Shown here: piece after piece, positions 32,894 to 41,786 of the stretch
Layout of the letters: each line of letters starts with the position of its first letter
Numbering within the stretch: position 1 is the first letter of the stretch
Origin: Kutzneria sp. 744
Lineage (GTDB): Bacteria; Actinomycetota; Actinomycetes; Mycobacteriales; Pseudonocardiaceae
DNA: 64,000 bases
Assembly: GCF_000568255.1 (NCBI RefSeq)
Contig: NZ_KK037166.1
Coordinates: 1,879,307-1,943,306 of the forward strand
Direction of reading: 5' to 3'
Position numbers and translations under genes: made by a program
Notes under the pieces: generated by a model
Told to the model about the DNA's origin: nothing
The model's database searches: none
The model's input: the letters and a program-made list of their open reading frames with translations, nothing else

Positions 32894-34627
32894 ATGCGAC
32901 GAAGGCTCGGCCGGGTGGCCGCCATAATCTGCTGTCTGGTGCTCACGGCCTGCGCCGGCGGCCAGGTGCGGCACGGCGTGGGCGGCCCGAACTCCGTGAG
33001 CTTCGCGCTGCCGCCCTCGGCCACCCCGAACTGGATCCTGCCGCTGGCCATCCCGGGCTACACGGCCAGCTACAACGGCGTCATCCAGTCGGCGCTGTTC
33101 CTGCCGCTGTACGCCTACGACGGCTCGTCGGGCGCGGTCGCCCGCGACGACAAGGCCAGTGCCGCCGAGCCGCCCGTGTACGCCCCGGACGGCAAGTCGG
33201 TCACCATCACGCTCAAGCCGCTGGCCTGGTCCGACGGCACGCCGCTGACCAGCCAGGACGTCCAGTTCTGGTTCGACCTGGTGCGCGCGGCCAAGGACGA
33301 CTGGGGCGCCTACTCCAAGGGCCTGATGCCCGACGACGTCACCGACTTCCGCGTCGTCGACGACCACACCTTCACGCTGACGCTGGACAAGACGTACAAC
33401 CCGGGCTGGTTCACGGCCAACCAGCTGGCGCTGATCACCCCGCTGCCCCGGCACGCCTGGGCCCATGACCCGGATCCGCGCAAGACCTTCGACTACCTGG
33501 TGGCGCAGGCCAAGAACCTCGGCGGCTACAACAGCAATCCACTGTGGAAGGTCGTGGACGGCCCGTTCGCGCTGGAGTCGTTCTCCCCCACCGGCCAGGT
33601 CACGCTGGCCAGGAACCCGCGCTACACCGGGGAAGACGCCGCGCGCCTGGACAAGATCACGTTCCTGACGTTCACCAGCTCGGCCGCCGAGTACAACGTG
33701 CTGCTGGCCGGCGGCGTGGACTACGGCTACGTGCCGACCACGAACCTGGGCCAGAAGTCCAAGCTGGAGTCGCTGGGGTACCGGATCGAGCCGTGGAACG
33801 GCTGGTCCATCACCTACATCCCGTACAACTTCAACAATCCGGCCCTGGGCGCAGTCTTCAAGCAGCTCTACGTCCGGCAGGCCATCCAGCACGCGGTCGA
33901 CCAGAAGGCCATCTCGCAGGTGATCTGGCGCGGCACGGCCACTCCCGGCTACGGCCCGGTGCCCCAGGACAACGACCCGACCTTCCTGTCCGACACACAG
34001 AAGAACACCCCGTATCCGTTCGACCTCGACGCGGCCCGAAAGCTGCTGGCCGATCACGGCTGGCAGATCGGCGCCGACGGCATCCAGGCCTGTCAGGAGC
34101 CGGAGAAGTGTGGCCAGGGCGTCGACAAGGGCGCCCGGCTGTCCATGACGCTGCTGACCGAGTCGGGCTCCGACGAGACCGACGGCACCATGCAGGAGCT
34201 GAAGTCGGAGCTGTCCAGGGTCGGCATCGAGCTGCGGATCAACGCCCAGCCGCTGAACACCGTGCTGGCCAACGGAACCACCTGCGAGCCGAGCAGCCCG
34301 GCCTGCTCCTGGCAGCTGTCGTACTTCGGCACGCAGGGCAGCTGGTACTTCCCGGCCTATCCCAGCGGCGAGCAGCTGTTCGCGACCGACGCGAGCGTGA
34401 ACTTCGGCAACTACCGGGACAAGCCGACCGACGACCTGATCGGCGCGTCCACGCTGTCCACCTCTCCGCAGTCCATGATGGACTACAGCGCCCGGCTGGC
34501 CGAGCAGCTGCCGGTGATCTGGATGCCCAACCCGCCCTACCAGGTGTCGGCCATCGACACCTCGATCGGCGGCATCACGCAGGATCCGTTGGCGGGCCTG
34601 CAACCCCAGCGCTGGTACCGGAGGTGA
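32894..34627 (+). CDS. Peptide ABC transporter substrate-binding lipoprotein (SBP family 5)
   Basis: A 577-residue solute receptor of the DppA/OppA type, anchored outside the membrane. The signal peptide ends in a lipobox (CLVLTACAGG). Family features are the early ATPNWILPLAIPG, WSDGTPLTSQDVQFWFDLV, the GPFALESFSPTGQVTLARNPRY motif and VRQAIQHAVDQKAISQVIW. The start is ATG 32894 after GAGGCGGG. It leads an operon with two permeases and a fused double ATPase, with 4-bp gap or overlaps. The ligand is probably a peptide or related compound, judged from family and from the adjacent M81 peptidase. Confidence 0.95.
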   Translation: MRRRLGRVAAIICCLVLTACAGGQVRHGVGGPNSVSFALPPSATPNWILPLAIPGYTASYNGVIQSALFLPLYAYDGSSGAVARDDKASAAEPPVYAPDGKSVTITLKPLAWSDGTPLTSQDVQFWFDLVRAAKDDWGAYSKGLMPDDVTDFRVVDDHTFTLTLDKTYNPGWFTANQLALITPLPRHAWAHDPDPRKTFDYLVAQAKNLGGYNSNPLWKVVDGPFALESFSPTGQVTLARNPRYTGEDAARLDKITFLTFTSSAAEYNVLLAGGVDYGYVPTTNLGQKSKLESLGYRIEPWNGWSITYIPYNFNNPALGAVFKQLYVRQAIQHAVDQKAISQVIWRGTATPGYGPVPQDNDPTFLSDTQKNTPYPFDLDAARKLLADHGWQIGADGIQACQEPEKCGQGVDKGARLSMTLLTESGSDETDGTMQELKSELSRVGIELRINAQPLNTVLANGTTCEPSSPACSWQLSYFGTQGSWYFPAYPSGEQLFATDASVNFGNYRDKPTDDLIGASTLSTSPQSMMDYSARLAEQLPVIWMPNPPYQVSAIDTSIGGITQDPLAGLQPQRWYRR

Positions 34628-34631
34628 CGCC

Positions 34632-35591
34632 ATGACCCGTTTCCTGGCCCGCCGGCTGTTGCTGGCCCTGCTCGTGGTCTTCCTGGTCACGGTGGTGACG
34701 TTCGTGATCCTGCACCTGCTGCCCGGCGGCCCCGCGCGCGGCGTGCTGGGCGTGAAGGCGACCGCGGAGCAGATCGACGCGTTCAACAAGTCACAGGGCT
34801 TCGACCAGTCGATTCCCGTGCAGTACTGGGACTATCTGATCCGACTGCTGCACGGCGATCTCGGCGCGTCGTACACCCTCAACACCGACGTCAGCACGCT
34901 GCTGGCCGAACGTCTGCCGAAAACCCTTGTGCTGACGGCGACCTCGACCATCCTGGGCATCATCGTGGCGCTGCCGCTGGGAGTCTGGCAGGCGACCCGG
35001 CGCGGCCGGGCGTTCGACGTGGTCAGCACCGGACTGGCGTTCGTGCTGTACGCGACGCCGGTGTTCTTCCTGTCGCTGCTGCTGATCATCCTGTTCGCCC
35101 AGGTCTGGCCGATCTTCCCGGCACAGGCCGCGCAGGGCGACACCCTGGCCGACCTGCTGTCCCAGCCGGGATCGCTGGTGCTGCCGGTGATCGCCGGCGG
35201 GGCGGCCACGGCCGTGGCCTACAGCCGGTACATGCGCTCGTCCACAGTGGACAACCTGGCCGAGGACTACGTCCGCACGGCGCGGGCCAAGGGCACGCCG
35301 GAGCGCACCATCCTGTGGCGGCACGTGTGGCCGAACTCGCTGACCTCGGTGGTGTCGCTGATCGGCTACTCGATCCCGGTGGTGTTCGGCGGCTCGCTGG
35401 TGGTGGAGTCGATGTTCAACTATCCCGGCGTCGGCCTGCTGTTCTGGACCGCCGCCCGCAACGCCGACTTCCCCGTGCTGCTCGGCGTGGTGCTGGTGAT
35501 CGCCGTGACCACCGTGCTCGGGTCGCTGCTGGCCGACGTGCTGCAACTGCTGATCGACCCACGGGTCCGGGTGCCGGGAGCGAAGTCATGA
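34632..35591 (+). CDS. Peptide ABC transporter permease, DppB type
   Basis: A 319-residue permease with about six helices. The N-terminal FLARRLLLALLVVFLVTVVTFVILHLLPGGPARG and the QGFDQSIPVQYWDYLIRLLHGDLGASY segment are DppB/OppB hallmarks. The EAA loop that docks the ATPase is YVRTARAKGTPERTILWRHVWPNS. It starts 4 bp after the receptor gene and its stop overlaps the next start (ATGA). It pairs with the DppC-type permease to form the channel. Confidence 0.95.
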   Translation: MTRFLARRLLLALLVVFLVTVVTFVILHLLPGGPARGVLGVKATAEQIDAFNKSQGFDQSIPVQYWDYLIRLLHGDLGASYTLNTDVSTLLAERLPKTLVLTATSTILGIIVALPLGVWQATRRGRAFDVVSTGLAFVLYATPVFFLSLLLIILFAQVWPIFPAQAAQGDTLADLLSQPGSLVLPVIAGGAATAVAYSRYMRSSTVDNLAEDYVRTARAKGTPERTILWRHVWPNSLTSVVSLIGYSIPVVFGGSLVVESMFNYPGVGLLFWTAARNADFPVLLGVVLVIAVTTVLGSLLADVLQLLIDPRVRVPGAKS

Positions 35592-36436
35592 CCACCATCG
35601 CCGTGCCGACCCGATTCCGCCTGCGCGGGAACGGCCTCGCCGTCGTCGGCACGACGATCCTGGTCCTCGTGCTGGCTTTCTGCCTGCTGGGGCCGCTGCT
35701 CTACCACACCGACCAGGTGCACACCGATCTCGGCGCGGCCCGGCTTTCCCCGGGCCAGCAGGGGCATCCGCTCGGCACCGACGATCTCGGCTACGACGTG
35801 CTGGGCCGGCTCATGATCGCCGGCCGGACCTCGCTGGCCATCGGCGTGCTCGCCGGCCTGCTGGCCACGGCGATCGGCGCGATCTGGGGCGCCCTCGCCG
35901 GCTACGTGGGCGGCTGGCTGGACGCGGTGCTGATGCGGATCGTCGACACCGGCGTGGCGATTCCCGCGCTGTTCCTGCTGCTGGTGGCGGCCACGCTGAT
36001 CACGCCGTCGATCGGTGTGCTGTCACTGGTGATCGGCTGCGTGTCCTGGCTAGTGCCGGCCCGGCTGATGCGGGCCGAGGCGGCGACGCTGCGGGAGCGG
36101 GACTTCATCAAGGCCATCACGGTGATGGGCGCCGGCCGGTTCCGGGTGGTGTTCACCCACCTGCTGCCCAACGCGGTCGGCACGCTGGTGGTGGCCGGCA
36201 CGTTCCAGATCGCCGAGGCGATCCTGCTGGTGGCCTACGTGAGCTTCCTCGGGCTCGGCGTGCCGCCACCGGCCACCGACTGGGGCGCGATGCTGAGCAA
36301 GGGCATCACGTACACCTATGACGGCGCGTGGTGGCTGATCCTGCCGCCCGGCATCGCGATCGTGCTCATCGTGTGCGCGATCAACTTCGTCGGCGACGGG
36401 CTCCGCGACGCGTTCGCGGCGAGGGGACGGTCATGA
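35588..36436 (+). CDS. Peptide ABC transporter permease, DppC type
   Basis: A 282-residue permease. The region after the first helix (HTDLGAARLSPGQQGHPLGTDDLGYDVLGRLMIAGRTSLAIGV) is the DppC signature, and the EAA loop is DFIKAITVMGAGRFRVVFTHLLPNA. ATG 35588 overlaps the DppB stop, and its own stop overlaps the ATPase start at 36433 (ATGA), so the three genes are translationally coupled. Confidence 0.95.
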   Translation: MTTIAVPTRFRLRGNGLAVVGTTILVLVLAFCLLGPLLYHTDQVHTDLGAARLSPGQQGHPLGTDDLGYDVLGRLMIAGRTSLAIGVLAGLLATAIGAIWGALAGYVGGWLDAVLMRIVDTGVAIPALFLLLVAATLITPSIGVLSLVIGCVSWLVPARLMRAEAATLRERDFIKAITVMGAGRFRVVFTHLLPNAVGTLVVAGTFQIAEAILLVAYVSFLGLGVPPPATDWGAMLSKGITYTYDGAWWLILPPGIAIVLIVCAINFVGDGLRDAFAARGRS

Positions 36437-36525
36437 GCGAGCTAGCGAGCGAATCATCCAGCGCAGAGCGTCCGCGAGAGCGGACGCCGAGCCCCAGCGA
36501 GGCGCCCGCAGCGAGCGAGTCATCC
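36433..36525 (+). repeat. 77-bp start-site element, in-frame copy plus partial second unit
   Basis: ATGAGCGAGCTAGCGAGCGA through GCGAGGCGCCCGCA matches the units at 38267-38420 with one extra base, then a partial unit (GCGAGCGAGTCATCC) begins. It forms the N-terminal codons of the fused ATPase. Confidence 0.8.
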
Positions 36526-38118
36526 GACGCGAACGCCGCGGCAAGGGTGCTGGAGATCGACGACCTGCGGGTCGGCTACGGTTCCACCGTCGCCGTGGAC
36601 GGCCTGTCGGTCACCGTGTCCAGGGGCGAGATCGTCGCCCTGGTCGGCGAGTCGGGCTCCGGCAAGAGCACGGTCGCGCTGGCGGCGCTCGGCCTGCTCC
36701 CCCGGTCCGCCCGTGTCGAGGGCACGATCACCCTGGCCGGCCAGGACATTGGCAGTGCAACGCCGGAGGAGCTCCGGCAGTTGCGCGGGCGCGGCGCCGG
36801 CATGGTGTTCCAGGAGCCGATGACCGCGCTGAACCCGGTGCTCACCATTGGTTTCCAGGTGGCCGAGTCCATCCGCAACCACGATTCCCAGCCCCGCAGG
36901 CACAAGCACTACGACGACCGCTGCGTCGAGTTGCTGGAACGGGTCGGCGTGCCGGACGCGGCCAAGCGGCTCAAGCAGTATCCCCACCAGCTCTCCGGCG
37001 GCCTGCGGCAGCGGGTGCTGATCGCCATCGCCATCGCCGCCGGGCCCGGCCTCATCCTGGCCGACGAACCGACGACGGCCCTCGATGTCACCGTGCAGCA
37101 ACAGATCCTGGACCTGATCCGGGACATCCGCGACACCGAGGGCACCGGCACGCTGCTGATCACCCACAACCTCGGCGTGGTCGCGGACATCGCCGACCGG
37201 GTCATCGTGCTGCGCAACGGAAAGGTCGTCGAGGAGGCCGACACCGAGACGTTGTTCGCCAGCCCCAAGGCCGACTACACGAGGCAACTCCTCGCCGCCG
37301 TGCCGAAACTCGGCGACACCCAGCACGAAGACCGGCACGCAGCTGAGAACGCCGTGCTCCAGCTTCGCGACATCGTTGTGGAGTACCACGGCCGCCGGGT
37401 AGTGGACGACGTGTCGCTGACTGTGGACAAGGGCGAGATCGTCGGCCTGGTCGGCGAATCCGGCTCCGGCAAGACCACCCTCGCCCAGTGCGCCCTCGGC
37501 CTCGTCACGCCGAAATCCGGCGCCGTGGACGTGTTCGGCGGCAGGCTGGACAGCAAGGCCCGCCGCCGGCTCGGCGTCGTGTTCCAGGACCCGGCGTCCT
37601 CTTTGGACCCGACGAAGACCGTCGCGCAGACCATCGCCGAGCCGCTGGTGATCCACACCCGCACGGGCCGGGCCGAGCGGCAGCGCAAGGTCCGGGAGCT
37701 GATGGACGCCGTCGAGCTGCCGCAGAGCCTGCTGGACCGCCGCGGCCACGAGTTGTCCGGCGGCCAGCGGCAGCGGGTCAGCCTGGCCCGGGCCGTGGTG
37801 CTGGGGCCGGATCTGTTGATCGCCGACGAGCCGACCAGCGCCCTGGACGTGTCGGTGCAGGCGGCGGTGCTGGACGTGCTGGAGCGGCTCCATGTCGGGT
37901 TCGGCTTCGGCTGCCTGTTCATCAGCCACGACCTCGCGGTGGTGGACCGCGTCTGCGACCGGGTGGCGGTGCTGCGGGGCGGCCAACTGGTGGAGCAAGG
38001 CCCTTGCGCCACCGTCCTGCACCACCCTGAGCATCCCTACACCCAGGCCCTCCTGCTGGCCTCGCCCGTACCCGATCCGGCCGCGCAGCGGGAACGCCGA
38101 CGGCCGGCCCGCGCCTGA
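36433..38118 (+). CDS. Fused DppD-DppF ABC ATPase with a repeat-derived N-terminal extension
   Basis: A 561-residue protein with two ABC domains, driving peptide import. Domain 1: Walker A VGESGSGKSTVA, signature LSGGLRQRVLIAIAI, Walker B LILADEPTTALDV. Domain 2: VGESGSGKTTLA, LSGGQRQRVSLARAV, LLIADEPTSALDV. Both also have the H-loop (LLITHNLG, LFISHDLA). The first 37 residues (MSELASESSSAERPRER ...) are Ser/Glu/Ala-rich and not part of any ABC domain; they are encoded by a 78-bp copy of the mobile start-site element plus part of a second. The recognisable domain starts at VLEIDDLRVGYG. Because the copy is 78 and not 77 bp long, the frame is kept. Confidence 0.95.
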   Translation: MSELASESSSAERPRERTPSPSEAPAASESSDANAAARVLEIDDLRVGYGSTVAVDGLSVTVSRGEIVALVGESGSGKSTVALAALGLLPRSARVEGTITLAGQDIGSATPEELRQLRGRGAGMVFQEPMTALNPVLTIGFQVAESIRNHDSQPRRHKHYDDRCVELLERVGVPDAAKRLKQYPHQLSGGLRQRVLIAIAIAAGPGLILADEPTTALDVTVQQQILDLIRDIRDTEGTGTLLITHNLGVVADIADRVIVLRNGKVVEEADTETLFASPKADYTRQLLAAVPKLGDTQHEDRHAAENAVLQLRDIVVEYHGRRVVDDVSLTVDKGEIVGLVGESGSGKTTLAQCALGLVTPKSGAVDVFGGRLDSKARRRLGVVFQDPASSLDPTKTVAQTIAEPLVIHTRTGRAERQRKVRELMDAVELPQSLLDRRGHELSGGQRQRVSLARAVVLGPDLLIADEPTSALDVSVQAAVLDVLERLHVGFGFGCLFISHDLAVVDRVCDRVAVLRGGQLVEQGPCATVLHHPEHPYTQALLLASPVPDPAAQRERRRPARA

Positions 38119-38266
38119 ATGCGACGATAGGGACCATTTCCGCGCCGGGGCCCGAACGGGCAGAAATGTCGGTGCCCAAAGGTACTTCTGCGTGATGCCC
38201 GAGAGACTCTCCGCACCGCGCTGACGCATGCTGGCCGGGCAGTCCACTGCGGGGAGGGGGCCGGTC

Positions 38267-38347
38267 ATGAGCGAGCTTGCGAGCGAATCATCCAACACAG
38301 CGCGTCCGCGCACGCGGACACCGAGCGCCAGCGAGGTGCCGCAGTGA
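38267..38347 (+). CDS. Mini-ORF 1 of the tandem element (26 residues)
   Basis: ATG 38267 follows GGGGAGGGGG, a strong ribosome-binding site, and opens a 26-codon frame (MSELASES ... SEVPQ) ending in TGA at 38345-38347. The stop overlaps the GTG of mini-ORF 2. The peptide is Ser/Arg/Thr-rich and low in complexity. It may serve mainly to deliver ribosomes downstream; whether the peptide itself does anything is unknown. Confidence 0.45.
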   Translation: MSELASESSNTARPRTRTPSASEVPQ

Positions 38348-38420
38348 GCGAGCTTGCGAGCGAATCATTCAACGCAGCGCGTCCGCGCACGCGGACACCA
38401 GGCGCCAGCGAGGTGCAGCA
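38267..38420 (+). repeat. Tandem 77-bp start-site element (two units)
   Basis: Two units of exactly 77 bp (38267-38343 and 38344-38420) differ at about six bases. Each begins with (A/G)TGAGCGAGCTTGCGAGCGA, has the inner palindrome CCGCGCACGCGG and ends with GCGAGGTG-n-GCA, so that a GAGG lies 8-9 bases before the next GTG. Confidence 0.92.
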
Positions 38421-38424
38421 GTGA
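38344..38424 (+). CDS. Mini-ORF 2 of the tandem element (26 residues)
   Basis: GTG 38344 opens a second 26-codon frame (SELASESF ... SEVQQ) whose TGA (38422-38424) overlaps the GTG of the regulator gene at 38421. GAGG lies at the right distance before the start. The chain mini-ORF 1, mini-ORF 2, regulator gene is thus linked by two GTGA overlaps, an arrangement expected to give translational coupling. Confidence 0.45.
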   Translation: MSELASESFNAARPRTRTPGASEVQQ

Positions 38425-39710
38425 CCGTCACGGTCGGAGTCGTGCTGCATTCGAGACATCGCAACGTCATCACCGAGGCGGCGGACGGCATCGCCGATCT
38501 GGCGCTGCGCTGGGCGGAGTACACCCACGACGCGGACGTGCCGGAGACGGTGGCCGAGCTGCTGCGGGAGCCGCTGGACGGCCTGCTGATGGGCCGCCCG
38601 ACCTTCGACAGCTACCGGCACCTGCTGCCCGACGAGCTCCCGGTGACCATCCTGCGGCCGGCGCCGCTGTCGCTGGCCCTGGCCTTCTCCACCGCGCAGG
38701 CCAAGCACCTGCGGCCGCCGGTGTCCATCGACAGCTTCGACCACGACGCGATCGCCGAGGTCACGGCCGCGCTCAACCTGAAGTCGGCCCACGTGACCGC
38801 GCTGCCCTACCAGCCGGGGCAGCCGGCCAGCGAGGTCGTGGACCACCACCTGCGCACGGTCAAGCGCTCCGGTTACGTGATCAGCGCACGGGTCGAGGTG
38901 GCCAACCGGCTGCGGGGCAAGCTGCCGGTGGTGCAGACCCAGACGATCCCCTCGGCCGTTCGCGCGGAGCTGTACGACCTGCGGCAACGCATCCGGGCCC
39001 GCCGCGCGGACGAGTTCCGCTTCGCCGCCGGCGTGTTCCTCGTCGCCGAGCAGAGTCGTGACCAGGACGTGGACCGGGCCCGCGTCGGCCTGATGAACCT
39101 GCTGGTGAACACGCCGGAGTTCGCCGACGCGCTGATCGAGAACCGCGGCCGGCGGGGGCTGCTCGTGCTGGCGCACAAGGCGCTGTTCGACGAGGTGACG
39201 CACGACTGGGCCACCGTGCCGGTGCTGGACCGGGCCGACGAGGAACTGGGCATCAGGGTGGCGGCCGGCTTCGGCATCGGCGGATCGGCCCGCACGTGCG
39301 TCACGCTGGCCGAGCGGGCGGCGGCGCGGGCCGAGGCGGAGGGACGGCCGTCCGGCTACCTGATCGAGCATTCCGGGATCGTGGTCGGGCCGATGAGCCG
39401 GGACGGCCGCCCGTCCGAGTTCACCGTGCGGGATCACGGGCCGCGGCTGGAGGAACTGGCCCGCGCGGTCGGGTTGAGCGCGGCGACGCTGTCCCGCCTG
39501 GTGTCGGTGGAACGCCGCCAGCAGGGCCGGACGCTGTCGCCGAGCGAACTGGCCAACGCACTGGGCATCACCGACCCGAGTGGACGGCGGCTGCTGCGCA
39601 AGCTGCTCGCGGGCGGGCTCGTCGAGCCCGTGGGCAGCGCGCAGACTCATCGCAAGGGCCGCCCGAGCACGCTGTACCGGCTGTGCATCGAAACGAACCT
39701 GGATACATAA
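38421..39710 (+). CDS. Putative transcriptional regulator with C-terminal winged helix
   Basis: A 429-residue protein. The C-terminal 100 residues look like a DNA-binding module (LEELARAVGLSAATLSRLVSVERRQQGRTLSPSELANALGITDPSGRRLLRKLLAGGLVEPVG), with two helix-turn-helix-like segments. The N-terminal 120 residues (VGVVLHSRHRNVITEAADGI ... LLMGRPTFDSYRHLLPDELPVTI) resemble a small-molecule sensing domain, and the middle (RARVGLMNLLVNTPEFADALIENRGRRGLLVLAHKALFDEVTH) could be a degenerate cyclase-like domain. I cannot name the family. Start GTG 38421, coupled to mini-ORF 2. The glycosidase gene follows after a 177-bp gap, so it may be the target. Confidence 0.6.
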   Translation: MTVTVGVVLHSRHRNVITEAADGIADLALRWAEYTHDADVPETVAELLREPLDGLLMGRPTFDSYRHLLPDELPVTILRPAPLSLALAFSTAQAKHLRPPVSIDSFDHDAIAEVTAALNLKSAHVTALPYQPGQPASEVVDHHLRTVKRSGYVISARVEVANRLRGKLPVVQTQTIPSAVRAELYDLRQRIRARRADEFRFAAGVFLVAEQSRDQDVDRARVGLMNLLVNTPEFADALIENRGRRGLLVLAHKALFDEVTHDWATVPVLDRADEELGIRVAAGFGIGGSARTCVTLAERAAARAEAEGRPSGYLIEHSGIVVGPMSRDGRPSEFTVRDHGPRLEELARAVGLSAATLSRLVSVERRQQGRTLSPSELANALGITDPSGRRLLRKLLAGGLVEPVGSAQTHRKGRPSTLYRLCIETNLDT

Positions 39711-39887
39711 ATGGGAAATTGTTGACCGGAGTCACGGCCGCGTTGCATGCTCCCCATAAGGGCGACAAACGGACCACTTCCGAGCGCGGGGACCACCGTG
39801 ACACCGACTGTGGCGAACCCGTGCCCCGGCGTCAACCGACCGGATCCCGTGCGCCGTACGGAGTCCCGCTGAAAGGAGAAGCCCGTC

Positions 39888-41750
39888 GTGAAGCGGCCGT
39901 CACCGCGACTCGGCGTCAGCTGGCTCGGCGTCAACTTCTGGTCGCGCACCGGCGGTCCGCTGATGTGGCGCACCTACGACCCGGCGCTGGTCCGCGACGA
40001 GCTGGCCACGCTGGCCCGGCACCGGGTGACGGTGACCCGCTCGTTCTGCTACTGGCCGGACTTCCATCCGGAACCGGACCGGATCGACGAGGAAATGGTC
40101 GACAAATTCGCCGACTTCCTCGATGCGCATGTAGAACTCGGAATGACCTCCATACCCACCTTCCTGATCGGCCACATGTCCGGCGAGAACTGGGATCCGG
40201 CCTGGCGCAACGGTCGCGACCTGTACGCGGACGTGGAGATGGTGAGCCGGCAGGCCTGGTTCATCGAGCGGATCACCCGCCGCTTCCACGACCATCCGGC
40301 CGTCGTGGCGTGGCTGGTCAGCAACGAGATGCCGATCTACGGCCGCCGCCGCGGCGAGCCGCCCGCGCCACGCGAGCAGGTCACGGCGTGGGCCCGGCTG
40401 ATGGTGCACGCGGTGCGGGCCGGCGGCGCGACCCAGCCGGTGTCGATCGGCGACGGCGCCTGGGGCATCGAGATCACCGGCGTGGAGAACGGCTTCTCGG
40501 TGCGGGAACTGGCCGCCTTCACGGACTTCACCGGCCCGCACGTCTATCCCACCGACTCCGATTCCGTGCGACAGAACCTGAACGCCGCCTTTCTGTGCGA
40601 GCTGGCCGCGGTGGCCGGCCGACCCGTTGTGCTGGAGGAGTTCGGGCTGTCCGGGGACTGGGCGTCCGAGGAGAACACCGCCCAGTACTACCGGCAGGTC
40701 CTGCACACCACCATGCTGGCCGGCGCGACCGGCTGGCTGGCCTGGAACAACACCGACTTCGACGCCCTGGCCGACCAGGACCCGTACCGGCACCACCCGT
40801 TCGAGATGCACTTCGGCCTGACCGACGGCGAGGGCCGGCCCAAGGCCGCCCTCAGGGAGATGGAGAGCTTCGCCCGCACACTGTCCGAAGTGGACTTCGA
40901 GCACGTGCGCCGGGCCGACACCGAGGTGGCACTGGTGGTGTCGTCCTATTTGGAGCGTGGCTATCCCGTCACGGCGGTCGAGGACGACCGGCGGCTGGTG
41001 TTCGAATCCTTGCGGCAGGCCTATGTCGCCGCCCGCGAGGCCGATCTGTCGCCCGGGTTCACGCGGGAGGAGGACGGCATCGCCGACGACGCGCTGCTGT
41101 ACCTGCTGCCCTCGACCCGTCAGCTGATGGCGCCGACGTTCCGACGGCTCGGGGACCTCGCGCGCGGCGGGGCGACCGTGTACCTGTCGTACTGCTCGGG
41201 CACGCACGGCGGCAACCGCGGGCCGTGGTTCCCGGGGCTGGACGAGTTCTTCGGTGTGCGGCAGGAACTCCGGTACGGGCTGGTGGCGCCCATCCTCGAG
41301 GACATCGTGTCGATGCGGTTCGTGGAGGATCTGGGCTACCTGCGGGCGGATCAGGTCCTGCGCTTCCACACCGGCGGCAACGAGCACGCCCGCGCGTTCC
41401 TGCCCGTCACGCCCATCACCGCCGAGGTGCTGGCCGTCGACGACTACGGCCGGCCGTGCCTGCTGCGCAACCGGGTCGGCGACGGCTGGGCGGTGCTGTG
41501 CACGTATCCGGTGGAGTACATGGCCTCCACCCAGCCCGATGTCAATCCCGAGGCCACCTACCGGCTGTACCAGGCGCTGGCCGCGGCGGCCGGCGTGCGG
41601 CGCGAGGCCACTGTGGACGATCCGCTGGTGTTCGCCGACGTGCTCGTGCACGAGGACGGCCGCCGGTTCCAGGTCCTCGTCAGCCAGCACGACGCCGCCG
41701 TCGAGGTGTCGCTGCTGGGCCGAACGGCCGTCGACAAGGGGACGCGCTGA
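39888..41750 (+). CDS. Clan GH-A glycoside hydrolase, GH5/beta-mannanase-like
   Basis: A 620-residue enzyme without signal peptide. The N-terminal barrel has VSWLGVNFWSRTGGPLMWRTYDPALVRDELATLARHRVTVTRSFCYWPDFHP. The acid/base Glu is in VVAWLVSNEMPIYG, the conserved Asn-Glu of clan A, and the nucleophile Glu in VVLEEFGLSGDW. A C-terminal alpha/beta domain (LLYLLPSTRQLMAPTFRRLGDLARGGATVYLSY) resembles the second domain of GH42-type enzymes. GTG 39888 follows AAAGGAG. It probably cleaves short beta-mannosides or related sugars inside the cell; the exact linkage is unknown. Confidence 0.85.
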   Translation: MKRPSPRLGVSWLGVNFWSRTGGPLMWRTYDPALVRDELATLARHRVTVTRSFCYWPDFHPEPDRIDEEMVDKFADFLDAHVELGMTSIPTFLIGHMSGENWDPAWRNGRDLYADVEMVSRQAWFIERITRRFHDHPAVVAWLVSNEMPIYGRRRGEPPAPREQVTAWARLMVHAVRAGGATQPVSIGDGAWGIEITGVENGFSVRELAAFTDFTGPHVYPTDSDSVRQNLNAAFLCELAAVAGRPVVLEEFGLSGDWASEENTAQYYRQVLHTTMLAGATGWLAWNNTDFDALADQDPYRHHPFEMHFGLTDGEGRPKAALREMESFARTLSEVDFEHVRRADTEVALVVSSYLERGYPVTAVEDDRRLVFESLRQAYVAAREADLSPGFTREEDGIADDALLYLLPSTRQLMAPTFRRLGDLARGGATVYLSYCSGTHGGNRGPWFPGLDEFFGVRQELRYGLVAPILEDIVSMRFVEDLGYLRADQVLRFHTGGNEHARAFLPVTPITAEVLAVDDYGRPCLLRNRVGDGWAVLCTYPVEYMASTQPDVNPEATYRLYQALAAAAGVRREATVDDPLVFADVLVHEDGRRFQVLVSQHDAAVEVSLLGRTAVDKGTR

Positions 41751-41786
41751 CGGTCGGGCGTGGTCGACCGGCTACAGTCTGGCCCC

